53,144 bases of DNA from Mariniphaga sp. (GCA_019429205.1 JAHYIT010000019.1:1-53144); one strand, 5' to 3'; shown: positions 27,536 to 35,192, numbered from the stretch's first letter. Notes: a model not told the origin generated them from the sequence alone. Made by a program: numbers and translations.

Positions 27536-28954
27536 ATGATGAACAGGAAATGGCAGGTTGCCAAATATTTAACACTTGATTTTTCAGCTGCAGCCATTAG
27601 CTGGACTATATTTTTTATATATCGCAAAGCTGTTATTGAACCGCAACGGTTTGGCATCGACATTCCCATAGAGTTTACAAACCGATATTTTCTCGGCCTC
27701 TTGTTTATCCCTGTTCTCTGGATTCTGTTTTATTACATCACCGGGTTTTACGATAACATTTACCGCCGATCCCGGCTTCTGGAACTTGGACAAACTTTTC
27801 TTACCTCGGTAGTGGGTGTGGTTGTCATTTTTTTTACGCTCATTCTGGACGATTATATTCATTCCTATAAAAACTACTACCAGCTTTTTTTCACGCTTTT
27901 CGGGCTACATTTTGGATTGACCTATCTGTTTCGTCTGATTCTGACCACCCGCACCATTCATCGAATTCACCACCGAAAAATAGGATTTAACACTTTGCTT
28001 ATCGGCAGCAATGAAAAGGCCGAAAAAGTTTATAAGGAAATGTCGGGCCAGAAACGGCCGGCAGGGAACCTTTTCATAGGATTTATTGGGGTTAAAAACA
28101 ACGACGACAGGTTATTAGGTCAGTATATTCCTCAATTGGGAAAAATTAATCAATTGAATGAAATTATTGAAAAAAACAACATTGAAGAGGTAATTATTGC
28201 CATTGAAACCCGCGAGCAAGAGCGTTTAAACGGAATTTTAACCGTGCTCGAAAACCGACAGATAACCATTTGGGGAATTCCCGATTTATACGATTTCCTT
28301 TCGGGAACAGTAAAAACAACGGCCATTTACGGAAGCCCGCTTATAAAAATCTCCAACGGTTTAATGCCCACCTGGCAAGCCAAGGTAAAACGATTGCTTG
28401 ATGTGGTGCTTTCAATTGTTGCCTCCATCATTTTCCTGCCGGTTTTTATCGTTTTGGCCATGTTAATCAAAAAATCTTCAAAGGGGCCAATCATTTATAA
28501 ACAGGAACGAGTTGGCCGGTTTGGCGAACCTTTTAAAATTTATAAACTACGCAGCATGGTTCATGGCGCCGAAAACGGCACGCCAGCCCTTTCGAGTGAA
28601 AACGACGAACGCATTACCAAAATTGGCCGGTTTCTGCGCAAAACCCATCTCGACGAAATTCCGCAATTTTTCAATGTAATAAAAGGCGACATGTCGCTGG
28701 TAGGGCCGCGGCCCGAAAGACAATTCTATATTGACCAAATTGTGAAACATGCCCCGTATTACACCCACCTTCACAAACTCAGGCCGGGCATCACCTCGTG
28801 GGGACAGGTAAAATACGGCTACGCTTCCAACGTGGAAGAGATGCTCGAACGACTCCCCTACGACATGATATACCTGAAAAACATTTCGCTTTACATCGAT
28901 TTTAAAATACTGATTTACACGGTTATGGTTGCGTTTAAGGCAAACGGGAAGTAA
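27536..28954 (+). CDS. Exopolysaccharide polyprenyl glycosylphosphotransferase
   Basis: Membrane enzyme that moves a sugar-1-phosphate from a nucleotide sugar to undecaprenyl phosphate, starting exopolysaccharide or O-antigen repeat units. N-terminal helices at about 12-30, 45-65, 85-105 and 110-130 precede a Rossmann-like CoA-binding-type middle domain (FNTLLIGSNEKAEKVYKEM). A further helix (VVLSIVASIIFLPVFIVLAM) is followed by the WbaP/WcaJ-type catalytic domain: YKQERVGRFGEPFKIYKLRS, LDEIPQFFNVIKGDMSLVGP, RPE. ATG codons at 27536 and 27539 are both possible. No further glycan genes follow. Confidence 0.92.
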   Translation: MMNRKWQVAKYLTLDFSAAAISWTIFFIYRKAVIEPQRFGIDIPIEFTNRYFLGLLFIPVLWILFYYITGFYDNIYRRSRLLELGQTFLTSVVGVVVIFFTLILDDYIHSYKNYYQLFFTLFGLHFGLTYLFRLILTTRTIHRIHHRKIGFNTLLIGSNEKAEKVYKEMSGQKRPAGNLFIGFIGVKNNDDRLLGQYIPQLGKINQLNEIIEKNNIEEVIIAIETREQERLNGILTVLENRQITIWGIPDLYDFLSGTVKTTAIYGSPLIKISNGLMPTWQAKVKRLLDVVLSIVASIIFLPVFIVLAMLIKKSSKGPIIYKQERVGRFGEPFKIYKLRSMVHGAENGTPALSSENDERITKIGRFLRKTHLDEIPQFFNVIKGDMSLVGPRPERQFYIDQIVKHAPYYTHLHKLRPGITSWGQVKYGYASNVEEMLERLPYDMIYLKNISLYIDFKILIYTVMVAFKANGK

Positions 28955-29006
28955 AAACCCGATTCCTGAATTATAGCAAAAAAACAGAGGTGCGGAGCTG
29001 TAATTG

Positions 29007-29471
29007 TTAAATCATTGCTGCCCTTCCGCTACTTAGATATTCTTTGATTGAAGAAACATGTAACAATTTCTCTTTCCTTTCTGGGTCCAGTTTGACTTCC
29101 TTATTTCCACTGATTAATGATTCCAAAGGGATACCCAGATATCGGTTTAATAAAGTTATCATTTTTAAAGTCAGTGCCCGTCTTCCATTCAAAACCTCTG
29201 AAACCCTTGTTTTTCCGCCAAAAAGAGGCGCTACATCAGCTTGTTTCAGGTTCATTTGTTCCATCCTGAACTTAATGGCTTCTATCGGTGATGGGGCCTC
29301 CATCATGTAATTTTCCTGTTCATACTTTTCAATAAGCAGGGAAAGAAGTTCCATTTCTTCACCTTCAGGACTATTGGGCTCTATCGACTCTTTAGAACTA
29401 TTTATCAGTTGATAAACTCTTTCGCAAGCTTCGTTATATTCTTCTTCTGTTTTTAATATTTTAGTTTTCAT
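29007..29471 (-). CDS. higA: HigA-like antitoxin (HTH, XRE type)
   Basis: 154-residue antitoxin and autoregulator: acidic N-terminal toxin-binding part, then a helix-turn-helix domain at about 70-120 (MNLKQADVAPLFGGKTRVSE, VLNGRRALTLKMI). Its start overlaps the end of the toxin gene by 11 nt, with toxin first and antitoxin second, the hallmark order of higBA. It probably represses the promoter upstream of higB. Confidence 0.85.
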   Translation of the reverse strand: MKTKILKTEEEYNEACERVYQLINSSKESIEPNSPEGEEMELLSLLIEKYEQENYMMEAPSPIEAIKFRMEQMNLKQADVAPLFGGKTRVSEVLNGRRALTLKMITLLNRYLGIPLESLISGNKEVKLDPERKEKLLHVSSIKEYLSSGRAAMI

Positions 29472-29772
29472 AACTTACTGTTTTTACATCTATTTTATCA
29501 TATTCCTTATGCGTGCCAAACCACACTATAAAAACAATTTTAAGTTTGTATTCAACATCAACAACTAACCGGTAATCATTCCCTTTTAAGTTGAACACGA
29601 CCCTTTTTGAATTGATTATACTGGCATTCCTGTATTTTGCTTTCAATTCATTTGCATCATTCCAGATGGAGTATTTCACTTCATAAACCCAGGCTTTTAA
29701 AGCTTTTTCTGCCTGCCTGTATTTACTCAGCTTGCAATAATCAAAAAGAGTCTTTTCCTTTATTATTCTCAT
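29461..29772 (-). CDS. higB: HigB-like mRNA interferase toxin
   Basis: RelE-superfamily toxin of the HigB group (about 103 residues) that would cleave mRNA on the ribosome. Family features: basic N-terminus (FDYCKLSKYRQAEKALKAWV), NASIINSKRVVFNLKGNDYR and the C-terminal IVWFGTHKEYDKID. An in-frame TTG at 29781 exists, but it overlaps the -7 box; ATG 29772 is preferred. It forms an operon with higA by overlap. Confidence 0.87.
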   Translation of the reverse strand: MRIIKEKTLFDYCKLSKYRQAEKALKAWVYEVKYSIWNDANELKAKYRNASIINSKRVVFNLKGNDYRLVVDVEYKLKIVFIVWFGTHKEYDKIDVKTVSYEN

Positions 29773-29778
29773 ACAGTA

Positions 29779-29786
29779 CAAAGTTA
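29779..29786 (-). promoter_or_regulatory. -7 box of the higBA promoter
   Basis: Minus-strand TAACTTTG (TAnnTTTG) ends 6 nt before the higB ATG, so the transcript would be leaderless or nearly so. Confidence 0.5.
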
Positions 29787-29791
29787 GTAAA

Positions 29792-29811
29792 AGTTACCAG
29801 ATAAGGTAACT
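29792..29811. promoter_or_regulatory. Putative HigA operator
   Basis: Perfect inverted repeat agttacc-N6-ggtaact directly upstream of the -7 box, where the -33 region would lie. Position and symmetry fit a binding site for the dimeric HTH antitoxin. Confidence 0.55.
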
Positions 29812-29827
29812 ATCTAAGACATAAAAA

Positions 29828-29850
29828 AAGCCCCGGAAGTTCCGGGGCTT
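29828..29850 (-). terminator. Strong terminator ending the RHS array
   Basis: Perfect 10-bp stem aagccccgga / tccggggctt with 3-nt loop, followed by seven T on the minus strand. It closes the RHS transcript and insulates higBA. Confidence 0.85.
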
Positions 29851-29903
29851 ACTCCCCTATTTCTTCAATTATCATCAACTTAGATATCATTTGATTTTAA
29901 ATT

Positions 29904-30326
29904 CTACTTTAGAACAACCGTTAACTCCGGGTCATAGAACCTGGCCCCGTAATCGTACCAGTACAAATCAAAATCATTCTGGATTTCCTTGCTGTTGTAC
30001 AGGTATTTGTTGGTGCCTGTTCCGTAGGAGAGTTCGCTCATCTCTCCCGCCAGGGCGGGATTTCCGCTTCGCTCCAACATCCCGAATGGATAGTAATGAC
30101 GCTCCTGGATAACTTCTGCCAAACCATTGCTCCCTTTACGGATAACTACCCGTGTATTACCGAGGTGATCTTTTAAGTTGTACTCATAATCCCATATACT
30201 GCCATTCTTCACAGCCCTGCCTTCGGGAGTTACAAAGTATTTTAAAGAACGCACCCCGCTCGCTGTCTCATATACAAACGGCCCGCAATAATCCACTTTT
30301 GTAACTATGCCGTTGTTTTCAACCAT
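29904..30326 (-). pseudogene. RHS core fragment A, tip-less
   Basis: Third RHS-core copy in transcription order. It carries the YD-repeat/core sequence from GIVTKVDYCGPFVYETASGV through [39 protein letters not shown] to [11 protein letters not shown]. It then ends after DPELTVVLK, without the DPLAEKY...NNP-(L/I)-RFIDPDG junction and without any tip. Homology to the upstream core (YFYTFNGEKLRKM) continues in frame to about 30368 and is preceded by an in-frame stop. It contains the 33-nt in-frame palindrome insert at 30045-30077 but not the 51-bp palindrome of copies B and C. It is a silent remnant or recombination donor. Confidence 0.8.
30045..30077. repeat. 33-nt in-frame palindromic insert, copy in fragment A
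   Basis: Compared with core copy B, 33 extra bases (11 codons, reading [11 protein letters not shown] within [14 protein letters not shown]) lie between PFGM and EMSELS. The insert contains TCCCGCCAGGGCGGGA, a perfect 7-bp palindrome with a 2-nt loop. Confidence 0.85.
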
Positions 30327-30436
30327 TTTGCGGAGTTTTTCACCGTTAAAGGTATAAAAATAACTGACTCAAAGTATTAACAAAATCGAAAAATTACCCC
30401 TCCCCTTACTGTTTAATAAAGAAGTTGGAGGAAAAG

Positions 30437-30886
30437 TTAGTTATCCTCTAATCTTAAATATTGTGACCTTTGGTTTGATTTAAACATTTTTATTGATTTC
30501 TCAATGTAATCTATTATTTCATGTGAAGAAAATGTATCAATATTTCTTTTAAAAAACTTGCACATATCAATAATACCATCTTCAATGGTTTTAAAATCAA
30601 CAAACTCACAAGTAACTCTATCTTTTAACAATAAATACCTTTTTGTATGCGTGATTGTTAGCCCAAACTTGTAAACACCTATTTCTTTTATTTCTATTTC
30701 AGATGTGTTAAGTTCTATTTTAAAAAAATATTCCTTTAATTCTTCAATGGTATATTCTTTTAAATTCTCCTGTTCTATAATATATTTAATCAATTCTTCA
30801 TCTGAATAGTTGCATACTTGAGCATTCATTGTAAAAGAAAAAGTTAGCGTTAATAATAGAAAAAAAAGTATCTTCATTCTTTTCAT
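30437..30886 (-). CDS. Putative immunity protein for RHS tip B (secreted, 149 aa)
   Basis: Unrecognised family. The signal peptide is clear (ILFFLLLTLTFSFTMNAQ), so the product goes to the periplasm or outer membrane. The mature part is charged and mostly helical (YTIEELKEYFFKIELNTSEI; SSHEIIDYIEKSIKMF). The start codon directly abuts the stop of the RHS-tip gene upstream (0 nt between), the usual place for a cognate immunity gene. The base composition is more AT-rich than nearby housekeeping genes. The immunity role is inferred only from position and size. Confidence 0.65.
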   Translation of the reverse strand: MKRMKILFFLLLTLTFSFTMNAQVCNYSDEELIKYIIEQENLKEYTIEELKEYFFKIELNTSEIEIKEIGVYKFGLTITHTKRYLLLKDRVTCEFVDFKTIEDGIIDMCKFFKRNIDTFSSHEIIDYIEKSIKMFKSNQRSQYLRLEDN

Positions 30887-31906
30887 TTAAAATGGCATAA
30901 TTGGTTCTATTTCTTTTAAATTTTGGTCGAAAGATTCACGTAATATTTGTCTTTCAACTTTACGTGGTTCTTTCTCTATATCATGAATAGTTCCTTCATA
31001 ATCATTTTCTGCACTTTCTCGTTGATTCTGTGAATCTGTTGTATGGACAGCTTCATGTCCTGCAACAGCCCCGATAGCTTGATCTATAGTATTTGTTGAC
31101 ATCCTATAAGCATTTATTAAATCTTGACTTTCCGCATCTGCTCCTCTAATATTATTTTCTAAAATGTTTTTTATTGAACCTTCATAAATTTCAACTTTAA
31201 CGGATTTTATTTTCACATCAACAACTTGTCCATTTTTGTCAAGAGAAACACTTCTACGAATAAATGAATTTCCTAATTTACCACCAAGGTTTGCTGAACT
31301 AATTTTCAATTCTATTGGATACGATGCACCAGCCATTTTGTTAAATTGTGAAGCACCTGTTCTTGTTCCCATCATTGCCTTGCCTAATCTTACTGCATCT
31401 GCAGGAGCGTTTTTTGACCACCCACCACTATGTGTATAAATAATATTACCATTAGCATCTACAATTTTTCTTCCATCTGGATCAATAAATCTTAAAGGAT
31501 TATTAGCTACATAGGCATATGGACTGATGGGTGCATACTTCTCGGCCAGCGGGTCAACAGTATGAAACCTCCCCAACTGTGGGTCATAAAACCTAGCCCC
31601 GTAATCGTACCAGTACAAATCAAAATCATTCTGGATTTCCTTGCTTTTGTACAAATATTTGTTGGTGCCTGTTCCGTAAGAGAGTTCGCTCATCTCCATC
31701 CCGAATGGATAGTAATGACGCTCCTGGATAACTTCTGCCAAACCGCTGCTCCCTTTACGGATAACTACCCGGGTATTTCCAAGGTGGTCTTTTAAGTTGT
31801 ACTCATAATCCCACACGCTGCCGTTTTTTACAGCCCTGCCTTCGGGCGTTACAAAGTATTTTAAAGAACGTACCCCGCTCGCTGTCTCGTAAATCCCGAC
31901 AAACAA
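30887..31906 (-). CDS. RHS core copy B fused to a putative HExxH metallopeptidase tip
   Basis: Residues 5-145 are RHS core ending in the junction SPYAYVANNPLRFIDPDG (128-145). The variable tip (146-339) includes HEAVH at 284-288, an HExxH zinc-site pattern, followed by acidic residues (ESAENDYEGT). The closest family is not certain. The frame opens at a TTG (31906) inside a 51-bp palindrome that interrupts the core; upstream core sequence (KLRKTVENSGTVTKVDYCG) continues in another frame. There is no RHS head, so this is an orphan tip cassette, possibly only expressed after recombination. The putative immunity gene follows with no gap. Confidence 0.75.
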   Translation of the reverse strand: MFVGIYETASGVRSLKYFVTPEGRAVKNGSVWDYEYNLKDHLGNTRVVIRKGSSGLAEVIQERHYYPFGMEMSELSYGTGTNKYLYKSKEIQNDFDLYWYDYGARFYDPQLGRFHTVDPLAEKYAPISPYAYVANNPLRFIDPDGRKIVDANGNIIYTHSGGWSKNAPADAVRLGKAMMGTRTGASQFNKMAGASYPIELKISSANLGGKLGNSFIRRSVSLDKNGQVVDVKIKSVKVEIYEGSIKNILENNIRGADAESQDLINAYRMSTNTIDQAIGAVAGHEAVHTTDSQNQRESAENDYEGTIHDIEKEPRKVERQILRESFDQNLKEIEPIMPF

Positions 31907-31944
31907 AATCTAACTCAGAATTCATAAGATTTTGTAAGTCGGGA
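31894..31944. repeat. 51-bp palindrome in RHS core B
   Basis: Arms of 18 bp (tcccgacaaacaaaatct against the complement of agattttgtaagtcggga, 16 of 18 paired) around a 15-nt loop with gaattc. It replaces the CCGTTTGTATAT codons of intact fragment A and breaks the reading frame. It is identical in sequence and position to the copy at 33698-33748. Confidence 0.85.
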
Positions 31945-32002
31945 GCCCGCAATAATCCACTTTTGTTACAGTTCCACTGTTTTCAACCGTTTTGCGGAGT
32001 TT
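31945..32002 (-). pseudogene. 5' remnant of RHS core B
   Basis: Encodes KLRKTVENSGTVTKVDYCG, homologous to the same stretch of copies A and C, and runs directly into the 51-bp palindrome. Homology starts abruptly at KLRKTV. The remaining gap up to 32133 is non-coding. Confidence 0.65.
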
Positions 32003-32133
32003 TATAAAAGCAATCATTATTTTTAATATCCATTCACAATCGGTTAAATTTCATTTGGATGCATTTATGATCAAAAAAAACTGAAACATTGATTCACTTG
32101 CAATTTGCTCAAGTAATCCAATAAACTACCTGC

Positions 32134-32577
32134 TCAATCATTGCCTATTTTGGGCGGAATGATTTTTTTAGGTTTTTCAGCTCCAGACTCTTCAATAATT
32201 TTAATTAAATACTTACAAAGCATCTTGTTGTACTTATAAATTTTATTTAAATAAATCATCCCCTCACCTGATTGGCCAAAACACAATGTATAAATTTCAT
32301 TATTGGAAAAAAATTCCACTTTAAACCTAACATCTGGTATCTGATAATTATTACATTGTATGCTGTTATTTAGTAATTCACAGATTTCAGAAATAATTAA
32401 ACTATCTACAATGATAATTGGTCCAAATTCCTGATTATCATTGCAATTTAAAGGAGCTATATAAGAAATATATAAATCTTTATAGGTGTGTGATATTTGT
32501 ATTTTTTCAACAGTAATTTTTTGTGCGCAAATAGTTGAAGAAATACAAATAAACAATAATACGATTAAGCTCTTCAT
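32134..32577 (-). CDS. Putative immunity protein for RHS tip C (secreted, 147 aa)
   Basis: Unrecognised family. N-terminal signal peptide (SLIVLLFICISSTICAQ), then about 130 residues of mixed sheet and helix with NIEIYTLCFGQSGEGMIYL-like central strands and a lysine-rich tail (KPKKIIPPK). It begins 2 nt after the stop of tip C, the expected place of an immunity gene. It is AT-rich. Like the other putative immunity protein it is exported, which suggests the toxin is met in the periplasm. Confidence 0.62.
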   Translation of the reverse strand: MKSLIVLLFICISSTICAQKITVEKIQISHTYKDLYISYIAPLNCNDNQEFGPIIIVDSLIISEICELLNNSIQCNNYQIPDVRFKVEFFSNNEIYTLCFGQSGEGMIYLNKIYKYNKMLCKYLIKIIEESGAEKPKKIIPPKIGND

Positions 32578-32579
32578 AA

Positions 32580-33431
32580 TTATTTAAGTTTTATTTCATC
32601 ATATGGGTTTTCTCTATTATTAAAAGCTTCAATTCTTGGTATTGGTTTAATCGATTTAGGTTTTTCAAGTGAATTAATTCCCTCTACTCTAACCGTTTTT
32701 CCAATATAAGCATTTCGCGTTGTTTCATTTTCACCAATACTACCCAATGCCTTTGCAATTTTTTGTTCTGCACCAGATATTACATTTTCTTCTTCTATTG
32801 ATTTGTAATTTTTTGAAGTGCCTTTTTGGGTGCCTTCTTTCCATTCATAAAAAGCCTTTTGATTGCCATTTCGCCACGCGTCTCTTGCTACATCATGATT
32901 TTTTGCATGTTCTACTTCGTGTCCGAAAATACCAGTAGGACTCAGGACAACTTTTCCATGAACTTCTAAAGCAGCAGTCGGATTCCATGATATTGTCATA
33001 GTTGCTGCATCATAATAAGATTTACCTCCCTCTTTTATATAATAAACATCTTTACTCTTAACTAACTGATTTAACGACCCTCCAACACCTTTAGATATCA
33101 AAATATTACTTGCAGCATTATAATTATTGATAAATGTTTGACTACTTCCAGGGGCAGGCTTAACAATTCTTCCATCAGGATCAATAAAACGTATTGGATT
33201 ATTTAAAGCGTAGTTATATGGTGACCAAGAAGAATACTTCTCTGCCAACGGGTCAACGGAGTGCCAGCGGGCAAGCTGTGGGTCATAAAACCTAGCCCCA
33301 TAATCGTACCAGTACAAATCAAAATCATTCTGGATTTCCTTACTGTTGTACAGGTATTTATTGGTGCCTGTTCCGTAGGAAAGTTCGCTCATTTCTCCCG
33401 CCAGGGCGGGATTTCCGCTTCGCTCCAACAT
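32580..33431 (-). CDS. RHS core copy C fused to a putative M91/NleD-like metallopeptidase tip
   Basis: Residues 1-87 are the last part of the RHS core, including the palindrome-encoded [14 protein letters not shown] and the junction [18 protein letters not shown] (70-87). The tip (88-283) has [12 protein letters not shown] (146-157) followed by [11 protein letters not shown] with HEVEH at 171-175, then [12 protein letters not shown] at 213-224. The order WNP - HExxH - E-rich EN segment recalls the M91 (NleD-like) zinc peptidase tips found in other RHS proteins, from memory. The ATG at 33431 arises because one base is missing in PFGM compared with copies A and B, so the upstream core is out of frame. 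Confidence 0.75.
   Translation of the reverse strand: MLERSGNPALAGEMSELSYGTGTNKYLYNSKEIQNDFDLYWYDYGARFYDPQLARWHSVDPLAEKYSSWSPYNYALNNPIRFIDPDGRIVKPAPGSSQTFINNYNAASNILISKGVGGSLNQLVKSKDVYYIKEGGKSYYDAATMTISWNPTAALEVHGKVVLSPTGIFGHEVEHAKNHDVARDAWRNGNQKAFYEWKEGTQKGTSKNYKSIEEENVISGAEQKIAKALGSIGENETTRNAYIGKTVRVEGINSLEKPKSIKPIPRIEAFNNRENPYDEIKLK
33396..33428. repeat. 33-nt in-frame palindromic insert, copy in core C
   Basis: Same 33 bases as at 30045-30077, again with the palindrome TCCCGCCAGGGCGGGA and again adding 11 codons without a stop. Confidence 0.85.
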
Positions 33432-33697
33432 ACGAACGGGTAATAATGCCGCTCCTGGATAACTTCTGCCAAACCGCTGCCTCCTTTGCGAATAACTACC
33501 CTTGTATTTCCGAGGTGGTCTTTCAGGTTATATTTCCCGATTGCATCGGGATTAATTCAACCATCGGCTTCCGGTTCGTATCCTCCCGGAAACCGGGTTT
33601 CATTGAACGTAATCCCAGGTGCTGCCATTCTTCACAGCCCTACCTTCGGGCGTTACAAAGTATTTTAAAGAACGTACCCCGCTAACTGTCTCATAAA
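33432..33697 (-). pseudogene. RHS core C, frame-broken upstream part
   Basis: Decayed core sequence. From the upstream side it reads ETVSGVRSLKYFVTPEGRAV and KNGSTWDYV, then hits a stop inside a 76-bp palindromic insert. It resumes as [20 protein letters not shown] and HYYPF before a one-base deletion next to the start of the 32580-33431 frame. Confidence 0.75.
33533..33608. repeat. 76-bp palindrome-rich insert in RHS core C
   Basis: Replaces the single Glu codon of WDYEYNLKDH. It contains the perfect hairpin tcccgat-tgc-atcggga (33535-33551) and a second ttccgg/ccggaa pair, and introduces an in-frame TGA. No copy is seen in cores A or B. Confidence 0.75.
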
Positions 33698-33748
33698 TCC
33701 CGACAAACAAAATCTAACTCAGAATTCATAAGATTTTGTAAGTCGGGA
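33698..33748. repeat. 51-bp palindrome in RHS core C
   Basis: Identical to 31894-31944 in sequence and in its position inside the core, offset by 1804 bp. It introduces a stop after DYCGLPTYKIL. Confidence 0.85.
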
Positions 33749-33989
33749 GCCCACAATAATCCACTTTGGTGACCGTGCCGTTGTCTTCTACCGTTTTGCG
33801 GAGTTTTTCGCCATCAAATGTATAAAAATATTTTATTTTCCGGTTCGTAAAGAAACTTAATTCCCTGGGAAGGTTCAGTAAATTATAATAAATATGTGTC
33901 ATTTTATTGGTTTCGTAAATCATATTTCCATTGAAATCTTTACGTAAAAGTGAGGTGATGTTTCCATTCTGGTCATATTCGTAATTCAC
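33726..33989 (-). pseudogene. YD-repeat fragment, first surviving part of the RHS array
   Basis: Encodes YD-repeat sequence (NYEYDQNGNITSLLRKDF, IYYNLLNLPRELSF, YFYTFDGEKLRKTVEDNG) and stops within the 51-bp palindrome. The same frame is open upstream to the 3' end of thpR, reading FYKSGSGTNDLDV, with no start codon in RHS sequence. The large N-terminal part expected of an RHS protein is absent. The array therefore begins abruptly next to a housekeeping gene. Confidence 0.75.
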
Positions 33990-34017
33990 GTCTAAATCAT
34001 TAGTCCCTGAGCCGCTT

Positions 34018-34584
34018 TTATAAAATACTGAACTTTCCCAACTCCTTATACTCCGGCCCCTCTGGTTTTAAAATGCTCCGGTAAAAAAGAAGTTCGTCGA
34101 TAGTAACTGTTTGCATGAATGTGTCACTGTACTTTTCCACAGCCTCGTAAAATTCCTTTTTGTTATTCAGAAATTTAATCCGGGCCAGTGTGAGGTGCGG
34201 TTTGAATGGCCGGTTTTCCGGTTGAAAACCCAGGTTTATCAGCCGGTTGTCTATTTCAGCAGCCAGTTGTTGCAGCACTTCTCCTTCTTGAATATTTGCA
34301 AACAAAACCCGCGGCATTCCTTTGTTTTTGAAAAACCCCAACCCTACCAGCTGAAAAGAGAAGGGAGAAAACATTTTGGCCGTCTGGTTCAGCTCTTCGC
34401 CGATTTCGTCCACCTGGGAAGGTAATGTGTCACCCAAAAATTTCAGGGTAAGGTGCAGTTTATTTGGTTCCACCCATTTTACAACTTCACCCGAAAGTTT
34501 ATTTTTCAGGTCATTCATGGTTTGAATCAATACCGGTGAAGGTTCAATTTTTACGGCAACAAATGTTCGAAGGAAATCAGCCAT
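34018..34584 (-). CDS. thpR: RNA 2',3'-cyclic phosphodiesterase (2'-5' RNA ligase family)
   Basis: 2H-phosphoesterase of 188 residues with both HxT motifs: HLTLKFLG (about residue 45) and HLTLARIKF (about 128), spaced as in the ThpR/LigT family. It hydrolyses 2',3'-cyclic phosphate RNA ends. It starts 11 nt after the DUF4294 gene on the same strand. Its stop codon lies at the junction with RHS sequence. Confidence 0.92.
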   Translation of the reverse strand: MADFLRTFVAVKIEPSPVLIQTMNDLKNKLSGEVVKWVEPNKLHLTLKFLGDTLPSQVDEIGEELNQTAKMFSPFSFQLVGLGFFKNKGMPRVLFANIQEGEVLQQLAAEIDNRLINLGFQPENRPFKPHLTLARIKFLNNKKEFYEAVEKYSDTFMQTVTIDELLFYRSILKPEGPEYKELGKFSIL

Positions 34585-34595
34585 GGTAAAAAAAT

Positions 34596-35192
34596 TTAAA
34601 GGTATCCGACTTCAATCAGTGAAACAATTTCTTCGAGTACCCGGTCTTCACCTTCGGGATCATATTCAGCTTTTAAGTCGCTTCCAAACAGCCGGGCAAT
34701 TCCCTGCCAAAACACTGCCGGCACTCCTCCCCTGAACTCTTTTATCAAGGTAAAAGAAGTCCGGCTGGCCTCCCGATCAATCAATTTCAGCAAAATCCGC
34801 CCCTCGGTAATGGTCATCCGTTTCAGGTCGTCTTTGTATTCATCAAGCAGTTGTTTTTCAAGGTCTTTCATCATTCTTCGGCGTTCGCGGTCATCATCGA
34901 GCGCCATGTATTTGGGCTCATATTCTTCGAGCATTTCGCCTGCCAGTTTGGCATACGGATACACCTTTTTTACCCGGCTTACAAATCGGTTGTACCGGCG
35001 TTCCTGCCATGCATTCCGAAACTCCCGCTCCGGGAATACCACAACCTCGGGAATATTTCGGTGAATGATGGTATCGCCATCTTCAATAATCCCCATCATC
35101 AAAACCGAATCGTTTTCCTGGGCAGTCAGGCTATTTGCAAAGACCAGCACAACCACCAAAAATAATCCTGCTATTTTAATCCATCTGTTCAT
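34596..35192 (-). CDS. DUF4294 protein
   Basis: Bacteroidota-conserved protein of unknown function, 198 residues, with a signal peptide (LFLVVVLVFANSLTAQ). The DUF4294 region includes NIPEVVVFPEREF, RYNRFVSRVKKVYPYAKLAG, EYKDDLKRMTITEGRILLKL and FWQGIARLFGSDLK. It is probably periplasmic. It forms an operon with thpR and is divergent from the arginine deiminase gene. Confidence 0.88.
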   Translation of the reverse strand: MNRWIKIAGLFLVVVLVFANSLTAQENDSVLMMGIIEDGDTIIHRNIPEVVVFPEREFRNAWQERRYNRFVSRVKKVYPYAKLAGEMLEEYEPKYMALDDDRERRRMMKDLEKQLLDEYKDDLKRMTITEGRILLKLIDREASRTSFTLIKEFRGGVPAVFWQGIARLFGSDLKAEYDPEGEDRVLEEIVSLIEVGYL

